From positions 1-64,000 of the forward strand of contig SVFV01000017.1 in the NCBI GenBank assembly GCA_015056655.1: a stretch of 64,000 bases of DNA, given 5' to 3'. This DNA is from Butyrivibrio sp. (GTDB lineage Bacteria > Bacillota > Clostridia > Lachnospirales > Lachnospiraceae). The notes below the pieces were generated by a model. It was not told where the DNA came from. It searched no databases and saw only the letters and a list, made by a program, of their open reading frames with translations. Shown here in pieces: positions 32,818 to 42,075 of the stretch (positions within the stretch are counted from its first letter, which is position 1; each line of letters begins with the position of its first letter). The position numbers were made by a program, and so were the translations under genes.

Positions 32818-33744
32818 ATGACACTAAACCAACTTTATTACGCAATTGCAGTATCCAGAGAGAACTCATTAAATGAAGCAGCGAAGAAGCTTTTTATATC
32901 ACAGCCTTCTTTGACTGGAGCCATGCACGCCCTTGAAAGTGAGCTGGGATTTGATATTTTTATCAGATCAAAAAGCGGAGTTTCACTTACAACAAAGGGA
33001 GCAGAGTTTATTGGATACGCAAGATCTGTCATTGAGCAGTATGACATCCTTGATGCCAAGTACATTTCAAAGAAGGGCGTTAAGAGATTCTTTGGTGTTT
33101 CCATGCAGCATTACACATTTGCTGTAAATGCGTTCATAGAGCTTGTTAAGGAATATGGTTGTGATGAATACGAGTTTGAAATCCGAGAGACCAAGACACA
33201 TGACGTAATTCAGAACGTCAAAAATCAGAACAGTGAGCTTGGAATACTTTACCTCAACGATTTCAACAAGAAAGTGCTAGGCAAGGTATTTTCAGAATCG
33301 GGAGTAGAGTTTACGCCACTTTTTGAATGTAGCATATATGCATATTTAAGTAAGCAAAACCCCCTTGCAGTGGAGAAGCTTGAAACCGGAGAAATGATAA
33401 GCCTTGAAGAACTAGATGATTACCCTTGTTTGTGTTTTGACCAGGGAGATCACAACTCTGCATATTACGCAGAGGAGGTTCTTAGCACCAGAGCCAACAA
33501 AAAGTACATTAAGGCAGATGACAGAGCGACCATGCTAAACCTTATAAAAGGTCTTAATGGATACACACTTTGTTCGGGCATAATCTGTGAAGACCTAAAC
33601 GGCGATGACTATTGTGCCATCAAGCTTGATGTAGAAGAAAAGATGACCATTGGCTATATAGCAAGGAAAAACTCCATTATCAGCGAGATGGGAAAAAAAT
33701 ACATCGAAGAAATATCTAAGTACGAAAACAACATTTTACAGTAA
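32818..33744 (+). CDS. LysR-family transcriptional regulator (CmbR/MtaR-like)
   Basis: LNQLYYAIAVSRENSLNEAAKKLFISQPSLTGAMHALESELGFDIF HTH; upstream of sulfur amino acid genes. Confidence 0.9.
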   Translation: MTLNQLYYAIAVSRENSLNEAAKKLFISQPSLTGAMHALESELGFDIFIRSKSGVSLTTKGAEFIGYARSVIEQYDILDAKYISKKGVKRFFGVSMQHYTFAVNAFIELVKEYGCDEYEFEIRETKTHDVIQNVKNQNSELGILYLNDFNKKVLGKVFSESGVEFTPLFECSIYAYLSKQNPLAVEKLETGEMISLEELDDYPCLCFDQGDHNSAYYAEEVLSTRANKKYIKADDRATMLNLIKGLNGYTLCSGIICEDLNGDDYCAIKLDVEEKMTIGYIARKNSIISEMGKKYIEEISKYENNILQ

Positions 33745-33776
33745 AAGACTAGAGAAGTTTTACGGAGGAGATACAA

Positions 33777-34928
33777 ATGAGCTACAAGATTGATTCATTA
33801 CTTATACATGGCGGAATTGACGGAGATGAAACAACAGGAGCAGTTAATGTTCCGATTTACCAGACATCAACCTACAAACAGGACGGACTTGGAGAGAACA
33901 GAGGCTGGGAGTATTCAAGAACAGGAAATCCCACAAGAGCAGCACTTGAGAAGCTGATCGCAGATCTTGAGCATGGAAAATATGGACTTGCTTTTGCATC
34001 AGGACTAGCTGCAATTAATACAGTTCTTTCACTTTTTAAGGAGGGCGACAAGCTTATTGTTTCAGACAACATCTATGGAGGAACCTTCAGAATTCTTGAT
34101 AACGTATTCAAAAACTTTGGAATTACCTATGAAATAGTTGATACTTCAGATCTTGATGCTGTTCAGAAGGCAATCAGTGATGAGGTTAAGGCTATTTACG
34201 TTGAAAGCCCTGCAAATCCGCTTCTTACAGTAACAGATATTGCAGCTGTTGCAGAGATTTCAAAGAAAAACGATAAGCTCCTTATTGTTGATAACACATT
34301 TATGACACCATACCTTCAGAGACCTATAGAGCTTGGCGCAGACATAGTTATCCACAGTGGAACTAAGTACCTTGGAGGTCACAGCGATACAATTTCAGGC
34401 TTTGTGGTTGTAGATAATAAGGAAATTGCTGACAGACTTTACTATCTTCAGAACGCTATCGGCGGAGTGCTTGCTCCTTTTGACAGCTTCCTTATGATCC
34501 GTGGAATAAAGACTCTTGGTGTAAGAATGGACAGACATGTTGAGAATGCAGTAAAGATTGCCAACTGGCTTAAAGAGAGTGGATACGCAGAAAAGATTTA
34601 TTTCCCTGGTCTTGAATCAGACCCTGGCTTTGAAACTCAGAAAAAGCAGGCTGATGGTCCCGGAGCAATGATCTCATTTGTACTTGATAAAAAGTATGAC
34701 TACAAGAAGTTCTTTAAATCCTTAAAGCTTGTGACCCTGGCAGAGAGTCTTGGCGGAGTTGAATCCCTTGTATGCCATCCTGCATCAATGACTCACGCAG
34801 CTATTCCGAAGGAAATCAGAGAAGAAGTAGGAATCGTTGATGAACTCATCAGACTTTCAGTTGGAATAGAAAACGTACAGGATATCATCGATGACTTAAA
34901 AGCAGCCATCGAGAATTCAAAGGCATAA
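33777..34928 (+). CDS. Cystathionine gamma-synthase/lyase family PLP enzyme
   Basis: EYSRTGNPTRAALE, HSGTKYLGGHSDTISG. Confidence 0.92.
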   Translation: MSYKIDSLLIHGGIDGDETTGAVNVPIYQTSTYKQDGLGENRGWEYSRTGNPTRAALEKLIADLEHGKYGLAFASGLAAINTVLSLFKEGDKLIVSDNIYGGTFRILDNVFKNFGITYEIVDTSDLDAVQKAISDEVKAIYVESPANPLLTVTDIAAVAEISKKNDKLLIVDNTFMTPYLQRPIELGADIVIHSGTKYLGGHSDTISGFVVVDNKEIADRLYYLQNAIGGVLAPFDSFLMIRGIKTLGVRMDRHVENAVKIANWLKESGYAEKIYFPGLESDPGFETQKKQADGPGAMISFVLDKKYDYKKFFKSLKLVTLAESLGGVESLVCHPASMTHAAIPKEIREEVGIVDELIRLSVGIENVQDIIDDLKAAIENSKA

Positions 34929-34976
34929 CACAGAGGAAAACGCCCTGGAAAATGGGCGTGGACAGGAGATAAGACT

Positions 34977-35885
34977 ATGGATGTATATATGGACATAAAG
35001 GAGATGATTGGAAACACTCCTATACTTAAGCTTAATAACCTTGGCGTGAAGAAAAAGGTTAATCTCTATGCAAAGCTGGAGCTCTTTAATCCGGCAGGAA
35101 GCGTAAAGGACAGAGTTGGCGTATTCATGCTTGATGATGCAGAAAACAGAGGAATCCTCAAAAAGGGCGGCACAATTGTTGCTGCTACAGCAGGAAATAC
35201 AGGAATTGGTATTGCAATTGCTGCCTTAAACAGAGGCTATAGAATTATTTTCGCAGTTCCTGAGAAATTCTCTGAGGAAAAGCTGAAGGTAATGGAAGCT
35301 CTCGGAGCAGAGATAGTTCACACTCCCAGAGAGGAAGGAATGCTTGGAGCAGATAGAAAAGCAGAAGAGCTTTTAAAGGAAATCCCTGGTGCTATTACGA
35401 TCAAGCAGTTTGAGAATCCCTTCAATCCACTTGCACACTACAAGACAACAGGACCTGAAATTTATAAGCAGATGGATGGAAAAATTGATTACTTCGTTGC
35501 TGGTGCTGGAAGTGGTGGAACCTTCTCAGGAGTAATGAAGTACTTAAAGGAACAGAACCCTAACATCAAGGGCGTTCTCGCTGATCCCTACGGCTCAATC
35601 ATTGGCGGCGGTGAGCACGCAGACTATGACATCGAGGGAATAGGAAACGACTTTATCGCTAAGACAATGGATATAAGCCTTGTGGATAAGGTGATAAAAA
35701 TAACTGATACAGAGGCCTTTGAGACTTCAAGAAAGCTTGCCAAGCATGAGGGTGTTCTTGCAGGATCATCTTCAGGAGCTGCTCTTGCAGCCAGCCTTAA
35801 GCTTGCAGAAGAGATTCATGAAGGCAATATAGTTACCCTTTTCCCTGACAGAGGAGACAGATATTTCAGCAAAGGACTCTTCTAA
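34977..35885 (+). CDS. Cysteine synthase / cystathionine beta-synthase family PLP enzyme
   Basis: MIGNTPILKLNN, NPAGSVKDRVGVFML, ATAGNTGIGIA, AGSSSGAALAA. Confidence 0.93.
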   Translation: MDVYMDIKEMIGNTPILKLNNLGVKKKVNLYAKLELFNPAGSVKDRVGVFMLDDAENRGILKKGGTIVAATAGNTGIGIAIAALNRGYRIIFAVPEKFSEEKLKVMEALGAEIVHTPREEGMLGADRKAEELLKEIPGAITIKQFENPFNPLAHYKTTGPEIYKQMDGKIDYFVAGAGSGGTFSGVMKYLKEQNPNIKGVLADPYGSIIGGGEHADYDIEGIGNDFIAKTMDISLVDKVIKITDTEAFETSRKLAKHEGVLAGSSSGAALAASLKLAEEIHEGNIVTLFPDRGDRYFSKGLF

Positions 35886-35936
35886 ACATCACTTCAAAAG
35901 TAGAGGAAACCGCACAAAACAAAGGGTTTTGAATTT

Positions 35937-35955
35937 TATAGGCAAAACCTATAAC
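35937..35955. promoter_or_regulatory. Putative LysR operator: TATAGG-CAAAA-CCTATA palindrome
   Basis: TATAGGCAAAACCTATAAC, identical 19-mer at 38534-38552. Confidence 0.75.
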
Positions 35956-36093
35956 ACACAATAACATTTAGGAATTATACAAAACCTATAACCTCTTGTA
36001 ACATCAAATTCAAGCAAGGGGAATGCTAAACAAATTACAAAATGCCATCAAAACAAATATTATAAAAACTTAGAAAAACAGGAGGATGAAAAA

Positions 36094-36648
36094 ATGGCTA
36101 GAATTAAATTACAGGAACTTGAAGATACTAAAGGAGCAGAGAGAGAGCGTTACGAAGAGCTCGCAGGAAGAAATGCAGTTACAAACATGAAGAGAGGACT
36201 TTTGAATGATGCTGCTACATACGATGCTTACATGGCTTGGTACACATCTTGGAATCGTCTTGTAGAAGTAATCGGTGAGAAGGATGCAGTTCTTTACGCA
36301 CATTCAATTTCCACAACAAACTCATGCCAGTTGTGCTCACTGTTTTTCATAAGTGATGTTAAGGGACTTGGACTTGATCCTCACAATCTTCAGTATGATG
36401 AGAAGGAAGAAATCCTTACCACTCTCGGACAGCAGATTGTAAAGGATCCCACATCAGTATCAGATGAACTCTTTGACAGATTAAGGAAATTCTGGAATGA
36501 CGCTGAAATCGTAGCAATCGTCGGATTTGCCGGTCAGATGATCGCAACAAACAATTTCAACTCAGTCCTGAAGATAGATGTAGATAAGAGACTCCTTCCT
36601 ATTATTGATGAATTTAAGCCTGCTACCTGGAGAAGCAACATCGCTTAA
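36094..36648 (+). CDS. Carboxymuconolactone decarboxylase/AhpD-like protein with CxxC
   Basis: All-helical, HSISTTNSCQLCSLFFISDVK motif; RBS ggagga. Confidence 0.6.
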   Translation: MARIKLQELEDTKGAERERYEELAGRNAVTNMKRGLLNDAATYDAYMAWYTSWNRLVEVIGEKDAVLYAHSISTTNSCQLCSLFFISDVKGLGLDPHNLQYDEKEEILTTLGQQIVKDPTSVSDELFDRLRKFWNDAEIVAIVGFAGQMIATNNFNSVLKIDVDKRLLPIIDEFKPATWRSNIA

Positions 36649-36686
36649 AAAACAAAGACCTCTCATTTGAGATCACAAGGTATGCC

Positions 36687-36726
36687 ATAAAGACAGGTAC
36701 CTCATTCGGTTCCTGTCTTTATTTTT
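36687..36726 (+). terminator. Rho-independent terminator
   Basis: ATAAAGACAGGTACC..GGTTCCTGTCTTTAT + T-run. Confidence 0.85.
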
Positions 36727-36819
36727 CAAAAGAGTAATAGATGAAAACTATAACATCGATTTTGCAATTATAAGAAAAACTTATTACGCCATTGCAATAA
36801 AAGGTGAAAGAGGATAGGT

Positions 36820-37842
36820 ATGAATCAGAAAATATATGAACTAAAGAACATAACCAAGATATATAGAAACGAGGGAACGGAGTTCACTGCTCTTAAAAAT
36901 GTAAGTCTTGATATAAATGAAGGCGAGATTTTTGGAATTATTGGAATGAGCGGTGCAGGAAAATCAACACTTGTCCGCACACTAAACAGACTAGAGGAAA
37001 TAGATGGGGGAGAAATCCTTTTTCTTGGAAATGATATAGGAAAGCTTAAAGCACCTGAACTTAGAAAGGTAAGGCAGTCAATCTCCATGATTTTCCAGAG
37101 CTTTAACCTTCTTATGCAGAAGAGCGTTCTGGATAATGTAATGATTCCTTTAAAGATTGCAAAGGTACCAAAGGCAGAGAGAAAAAGGACAGCCCTCGAA
37201 ATGCTTAAGGTCGTTGGCCTCGAGGATAAAAAGGATTCATATCCATCAAAGCTATCCGGAGGACAAAGACAGAGAGTAGCGATAGCCAGAGCACTTGCAG
37301 CTAATCCAAAGGTTCTTCTTTGCGACGAAGCAACTTCAGCTCTTGATCCCAAGATGACAGAGGAAATATTGGAGCTCTTAAAGGAAATTAACAGAACAAG
37401 AAAACTCACAGTAATAATCATTACCCATGAGATGTCAGTAGTAGAGAAAATCTGCGACAGGGTAGCAATCATTGATGCAGGCGAGCTTGCTGAGGTTGGG
37501 GAAGTAACAGATATATTTACAAATCCACAGTCAGAAGCTGCAAAGCACCTTATTTTGCCAAATGGCGAAGCGGATACTACTAATCCCTTTGATTCAGGTA
37601 ACCCGGACAGCCATCTTGTAAGAATTGCATTTGATGGAACCAGCGCAAATGAGCCATTTATAGCAAACCTTGTTGAAGAAACAGGTAAGAAGGTAAATAT
37701 CCTCAGCGCAAACACCAAGAGTGTTGGTGGAATTGGTTTTGGACAGATGGTAGTTGAACTGCCAAAGAATAAAGAAGACCAGCAGATTGTCCTTAACTAC
37801 TTCAGAGGAAAAGGATTAAGCGTAGTGGAGGTGAATGAATAA
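36820..37842 (+). CDS. metN: Methionine ABC transporter ATP-binding protein
   Basis: Walker A GMSGAGKST, LSGGQRQRVAIARAL, C-terminal NIL-type domain. Confidence 0.93.
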   Translation: MNQKIYELKNITKIYRNEGTEFTALKNVSLDINEGEIFGIIGMSGAGKSTLVRTLNRLEEIDGGEILFLGNDIGKLKAPELRKVRQSISMIFQSFNLLMQKSVLDNVMIPLKIAKVPKAERKRTALEMLKVVGLEDKKDSYPSKLSGGQRQRVAIARALAANPKVLLCDEATSALDPKMTEEILELLKEINRTRKLTVIIITHEMSVVEKICDRVAIIDAGELAEVGEVTDIFTNPQSEAAKHLILPNGEADTTNPFDSGNPDSHLVRIAFDGTSANEPFIANLVEETGKKVNILSANTKSVGGIGFGQMVVELPKNKEDQQIVLNYFRGKGLSVVEVNE

Positions 37843-38495
37843 TGGGAACATATTTAAGAGACGCGATTTTAATGGGCATTATTGAAACCCTTCAGATGAC
37901 ATTTTTCTCATCTATTTTTGCATATATTTTAGGACTTCCGGTTGGAATTATCCTGTATGCAACAGCAAAAGACCATATTTTAGAAAACAGAGCAGTAAAT
38001 GCGGCAGTTGGAGCAATAGTAAATATCTTAAGATCTCTGCCCTTTCTCATCCTTTTAGTACTAATGATCCCTGTTACAAGATTTATTGTTGGCTCATCAA
38101 TTGGAACAACAGCTTCAATAGTTCCTCTTACAGTGGGCGCCATCCCAATCGTAGCCAGAATGGTGGAATCTTCATTAAACGAAGTTCCTTCAGGAATAAT
38201 CGAAGCTGGAAATTCAATGGGAGCAAGTCCTGCTTTTGTAATATTCAATTTCATTCTCCCAGAAGCTGTTCCTTCACTACTTCTTGGAGGAGCCATAAAT
38301 GTAGCAACTATCCTTGGATATTCAGCAATGGCAGGAGTTATTGGAGGAGGCGGACTTGGAGCAATAGCACTTCAGTACGGATATTACAGATATGAAAAGA
38401 GCGTACTCTGGGTTACAGTAGCCCTTTTAGTAGTAATGGTAATGCTCATTCAGGAGGCAGGAGGCTTCCTTTCAAAGAAGACCAGAAGATCATAA
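37842..38495 (+). CDS. metI: Methionine ABC transporter permease
   Basis: IVNILRSLPFLILLV, EAGNSMGASPAFVIFNFILPEA; TAATG overlap with metN. Confidence 0.93.
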   Translation: MGTYLRDAILMGIIETLQMTFFSSIFAYILGLPVGIILYATAKDHILENRAVNAAVGAIVNILRSLPFLILLVLMIPVTRFIVGSSIGTTASIVPLTVGAIPIVARMVESSLNEVPSGIIEAGNSMGASPAFVIFNFILPEAVPSLLLGGAINVATILGYSAMAGVIGGGGLGAIALQYGYYRYEKSVLWVTVALLVVMVMLIQEAGGFLSKKTRRS

Positions 38496-38533
38496 ACAGG
38501 TTAAAAGAAAAACCTATATAAGAAAAATAAATA

Positions 38534-38552
38534 TATAGGCAAAACCTATAAC
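38534..38552. promoter_or_regulatory. Putative LysR operator upstream of metQ
   Basis: TATAGGCAAAACCTATAAC, identical to 35937-35955. Confidence 0.75.
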
Positions 38553-38649
38553 TATTCATAAAATTCATGTATTTTACGGGAAAGAAATCAACCTTTATAG
38601 TATAGACATACCAAACAAAAACGTTAAGCACCTTAAGGAGGAAACAATT

Positions 38650-39513
38650 ATGAAAAACAGATTTTTTGCACTTGGACTTACACTTGCACTTACTCTTGGA
38701 GCAGTTGGATGCGGAAAAGCATCAGCAAGCACAGCAGATGCAACTAAGACAGAAGATGCTCCTGCAGCTACTTCCGAATCAGCAGAGGTTACAATCAAGG
38801 TTGGAGCAAACATTACTCCTCATTCAGAAATCCTTGATGTTGCAAAGCCAATTCTTGCAGAACAGGGAATCAACCTTGAAGTTGTAAAGATAGAAGATTC
38901 TGTAACACCTAACATTGGTGTAGCAGAGGGAAGCTTAGATGCAAACTACTTCCAGCATGTTCCTTATCTTGATCAGTATAACGAAGAGAACGGAACAGAC
39001 ATCGTATCAATTGGAGCTATCCACTACGAGCCCTTCGGAATCTACGCAGGAAAGACCACAGACCTTTCACAGCTTCCTGACGGAGCAACTGTAGCAGTTC
39101 CCAACAACGTAACAAACGAAGCAAGAGCACTTCTCTTACTTGCACAGGAAGGCCTTCTTACACTTAAGGATGACGCAGGAATTGAGGCAACTGTAGCAGA
39201 TATCGTAGAGAATCCCAAGAACATTCAGTTCAAGGAGCTTGCACCTGAGCAGCTCGTACAGGCACTTGCAGATGTAGACGTAGCAGTTATCAATGGTAAC
39301 TACGCAATCGAGGGTGGCCTCCACGTTAGCCAGGCACTTGCAGTTGAAGCTAATGACGGACTTGCAGCTCAGACATACGGAAACATCATCGCAGCAAAGC
39401 CTGATAAGGCTGATGATCCTGCACTCAAGGCTCTTGTAGAAGTTCTTCAGGGTGATGAAGTAAAGGCATTTATTGAAAGCACATACGACGGAGCAGTAGT
39501 TCCACTTAACTAA
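38650..39513 (+). CDS. metQ: MetQ/NlpA family lipoprotein (methionine-binding)
   Basis: Lipobox GAVGC; NYFQHVPYLDQYNEENGTDIVSIGAIHYEPFGIY. Confidence 0.93.
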   Translation: MKNRFFALGLTLALTLGAVGCGKASASTADATKTEDAPAATSESAEVTIKVGANITPHSEILDVAKPILAEQGINLEVVKIEDSVTPNIGVAEGSLDANYFQHVPYLDQYNEENGTDIVSIGAIHYEPFGIYAGKTTDLSQLPDGATVAVPNNVTNEARALLLLAQEGLLTLKDDAGIEATVADIVENPKNIQFKELAPEQLVQALADVDVAVINGNYAIEGGLHVSQALAVEANDGLAAQTYGNIIAAKPDKADDPALKALVEVLQGDEVKAFIESTYDGAVVPLN

Positions 39514-39521
39514 TAAATTCT

Positions 39522-39562
39522 AATGGAACATCTCCCTTAACATAGGGGATGTTCCATTTTTT
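39522..39562 (+). terminator. Rho-independent terminator
   Basis: AATGGAACATCtCCC..GGGgATGTTCCATT + TTTT. Confidence 0.9.
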
Positions 39563-39586
39563 ATACACAAAACGGAGGACAAAGGC

Positions 39587-40750
39587 ATGATAGGTTTTAA
39601 CTATTACAATCCGGCAAAAATAGTATTCGGCGAAGACAGTGAAAATAAAATAGGTGAGCTTTTAAAGGAAAATGGCGCAACAAGCGTACTCCTTGTGTAC
39701 AGTGGCGAGTTTATTAAGAATCTTGGAATATATAGTGCTATTACAAAGGCTACAGATGAGCTTGGTATAAAGCTTATTGAAAACGGAAATGTAGTTCCAA
39801 ATCCTGACATAGCGCTTGTACGTGAGCTTGTTAAGGAAGGAAAAGAAAATAACGTTGATTTCGTACTTGCAGTTGGTGGAGGAAGCTCCATAGATACAGC
39901 AAAGGCAATTTCAATCGGTATCCCTTATGATGGAGATTCCTGGGATTTCTTTGAGAAAGGTATTGTACCAGAAAAAGTTCTCCCTGTTGGCGTAATCGCA
40001 ACAACAGCTTCAAGCGGATCAGAGACATCAAATGCAGCAATCCTGTCAAACGGCGAGTGGAAGCTTGGATTTGAGGATGACAGAATCATACCTAAGTTTG
40101 CAATAATGAATCCTAAGTTTACAGTGGGGCTCCCTTGGTTCCAGACAGCAGTTGGCATTGCAGATGTATTATCCCATCTTCTTGAGAGATATTTCTCAGA
40201 CACACAGTACTCTGATACCACAGACTACCTGATTGAAGGAGCAATAAGAGCACTTCTTTTAAATGCTGACAGATTAAAGAAAAATCCTAAGGACGTAAAT
40301 GCCAGAGGAGAAATTCAGTGGCTTGCAAGCGTAGCACACAATAACTTCCTTGATGCCGGAAGATCAGCAGACTGGGGATCACACAGAATTGAGCATGAGC
40401 TCTCAGCGCAGTATAACATTACTCATGGCGAGGGAATGGCAGTGGTTACAGCTGCATGGGTAAAATACGCTGCAAAGGTTAAGCCCTGGAGACCAGCTCT
40501 TCTTGCAAGCAGAGTATTTGGTGTGGATGCACATGATTACACAGAGGAAGAGAGAGCAATTATTTTATCTGATAAACTCACTGACTTTTATAAATTCCTT
40601 GGAATAGCTACTACGCTTACGGAACTTAAAATTGATGACAAAGATTTTCAGGTTATGGCAAAGAGAGCAACAAGAAACGGAAGTGTGGGCCATTATATAA
40701 AGCTTGATGAAAAGGCAATAGAGGATATTTTGGAATTGGCCCTAAGCTGA
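39587..40750 (+). CDS. Iron-containing alcohol dehydrogenase
   Basis: VLAVGGGSSIDTAKAISIGI, DWGSHRIEHELSAQYNITHGEGMAVV. Confidence 0.93.
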   Translation: MIGFNYYNPAKIVFGEDSENKIGELLKENGATSVLLVYSGEFIKNLGIYSAITKATDELGIKLIENGNVVPNPDIALVRELVKEGKENNVDFVLAVGGGSSIDTAKAISIGIPYDGDSWDFFEKGIVPEKVLPVGVIATTASSGSETSNAAILSNGEWKLGFEDDRIIPKFAIMNPKFTVGLPWFQTAVGIADVLSHLLERYFSDTQYSDTTDYLIEGAIRALLLNADRLKKNPKDVNARGEIQWLASVAHNNFLDAGRSADWGSHRIEHELSAQYNITHGEGMAVVTAAWVKYAAKVKPWRPALLASRVFGVDAHDYTEEERAIILSDKLTDFYKFLGIATTLTELKIDDKDFQVMAKRATRNGSVGHYIKLDEKAIEDILELALS

Positions 40751-40800
40751 TTTGACAACGTACTCCTTTTTATGTAGTTTAAAAATTGGAGGTAATTATC

Positions 40801-41280
40801 ATGGAAAAAATAGCTAGTTTTACAGTTAATCATTTAGTACTTGAACCCGGAATATATGTTTCAAGAAAAGATAAGGTTGGAGCAGAGACTATTACGACCT
40901 TTGATCTTAGAATGACAACTCCTAATAAGGAACCAGTTATGAATACTGCAGAGGTTCATACAATAGAGCATCTTGGTGCTACATTTCTTAGAAATGACCC
41001 TGAATATAAGGATAAGACCATTTATTTTGGACCTATGGGTTGCAGAACAGGATTTTATGTAATTTTTGCAGGTGACCTTGAATCAAAGGAAATAGTGGAT
41101 GTGATCACAAGACTATTTGAATTTGTAAGAGATTTTGAAGGAGAGGTTCCCGGAGCAAGTGCAAGAGATTGCGGCAATTATCAGGACATGAATCTGAATA
41201 TGGCAAAATTCCTTGCAAAGCAGTATCTTGAGAGAGCTCTTTACAAAATAGATGAGAAGCATCTGGTGTATCAGCCATAA
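40801..41280 (+). CDS. luxS: S-ribosylhomocysteine lyase LuxS (start set at the ATG after GGAGG rather than track start 40786)
   Basis: EVHTIEHLGATFLRN, YFGPMGCRTGFY. Confidence 0.97.
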   Translation: MEKIASFTVNHLVLEPGIYVSRKDKVGAETITTFDLRMTTPNKEPVMNTAEVHTIEHLGATFLRNDPEYKDKTIYFGPMGCRTGFYVIFAGDLESKEIVDVITRLFEFVRDFEGEVPGASARDCGNYQDMNLNMAKFLAKQYLERALYKIDEKHLVYQP

Positions 41281-41319
41281 AACTGTTGTAAGAATAGATG
41301 ACAGAAAGGACTATTATTA

Positions 41320-42024
41320 ATGGCATATAAAATTGGAATTATCGGCGCTATGGAAGTCGAGGTAGAAACCCTCAAAAAGGATATGGAGATATCCCGTACA
41401 GTTAAGAAGGCTTCCATGGAGTTTTGTGAAGGAAAGCTTGAAGGCTTAGATGTTGTTATAGTCAGAAGTGGAATTGGTAAGGTAAACGCTGGTATCTGCG
41501 TTCAGATTCTTGCTGATGAGTTCAAGGTTACCCACATTATCAACACTGGTGTAGCTGGATCACTGGATGCGTCAATTGATATAGGCGACTTTGTAGTATC
41601 AACTGATGCTGTATACCACGATGTAAACGCAACAGTATTTGGCTACAAGAGAGGCGAGATTCCTCAGACCGGAAGACTTGAGTTCCCTGCAGATGAGTGG
41701 ATGAGACAGGAAATCAAGAAGGCTGCAAGGGCAGCAGGCATCACTCAGAAGATCATCGATGGAAGAGTATGCTCAGGAGACCAGTTCATTTCTGATGGAG
41801 CTGTTAAGGACGATATCAAAAAGGAATTCGGTGGAATGTGCACTGAGATGGAAGGCGCTGCAATTGCGCATGCGAGCTTCTTAAACGAGATACCTTTTGT
41901 AATCTTAAGAGCTATTTCAGATAAGGCTGATGGAAGCGATATCGTTGACTATCCTGTATTTGAAGCAAAAGCTGCAAAGGACTGCGCAAGTCTTACAAAG
42001 GCCTTCATAAAAGGAATTCAGTAA
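41320..42024 (+). CDS. mtnN: 5'-methylthioadenosine/S-adenosylhomocysteine nucleosidase
   Basis: IGIIGAMEVEVETLKKDM, EMEGAAIAHASFLNEIPFVILRAISDKAD. Confidence 0.96.
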   Translation: MAYKIGIIGAMEVEVETLKKDMEISRTVKKASMEFCEGKLEGLDVVIVRSGIGKVNAGICVQILADEFKVTHIINTGVAGSLDASIDIGDFVVSTDAVYHDVNATVFGYKRGEIPQTGRLEFPADEWMRQEIKKAARAAGITQKIIDGRVCSGDQFISDGAVKDDIKKEFGGMCTEMEGAAIAHASFLNEIPFVILRAISDKADGSDIVDYPVFEAKAAKDCASLTKAFIKGIQ

Positions 42025-42039
42025 ATTCTATTAATAAGT

Positions 42040-42075
42040 GAAGCCGTACTGGTCATCCCAGTGCGGCTTTTATTT
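42040..42075. terminator. Bidirectional terminator
   Basis: AAGCCGtACTGG..CCAGTgCGGCTT between convergent genes. Confidence 0.8.

Noticed and set aside
36649-36819. Possible SAM riboswitch or T-box ahead of metN
   Set aside because: Only a terminator hairpin of the preceding gene and a degenerate CTATAAC half-site are seen; no S-box or T-box consensus blocks.
36825-37718. 297-aa antisense ORF opposite metN
   Set aside because: Shadow ORF on the opposite strand of a clearly coding metN, composition Ser/Leu-rich, no RBS or family signature.
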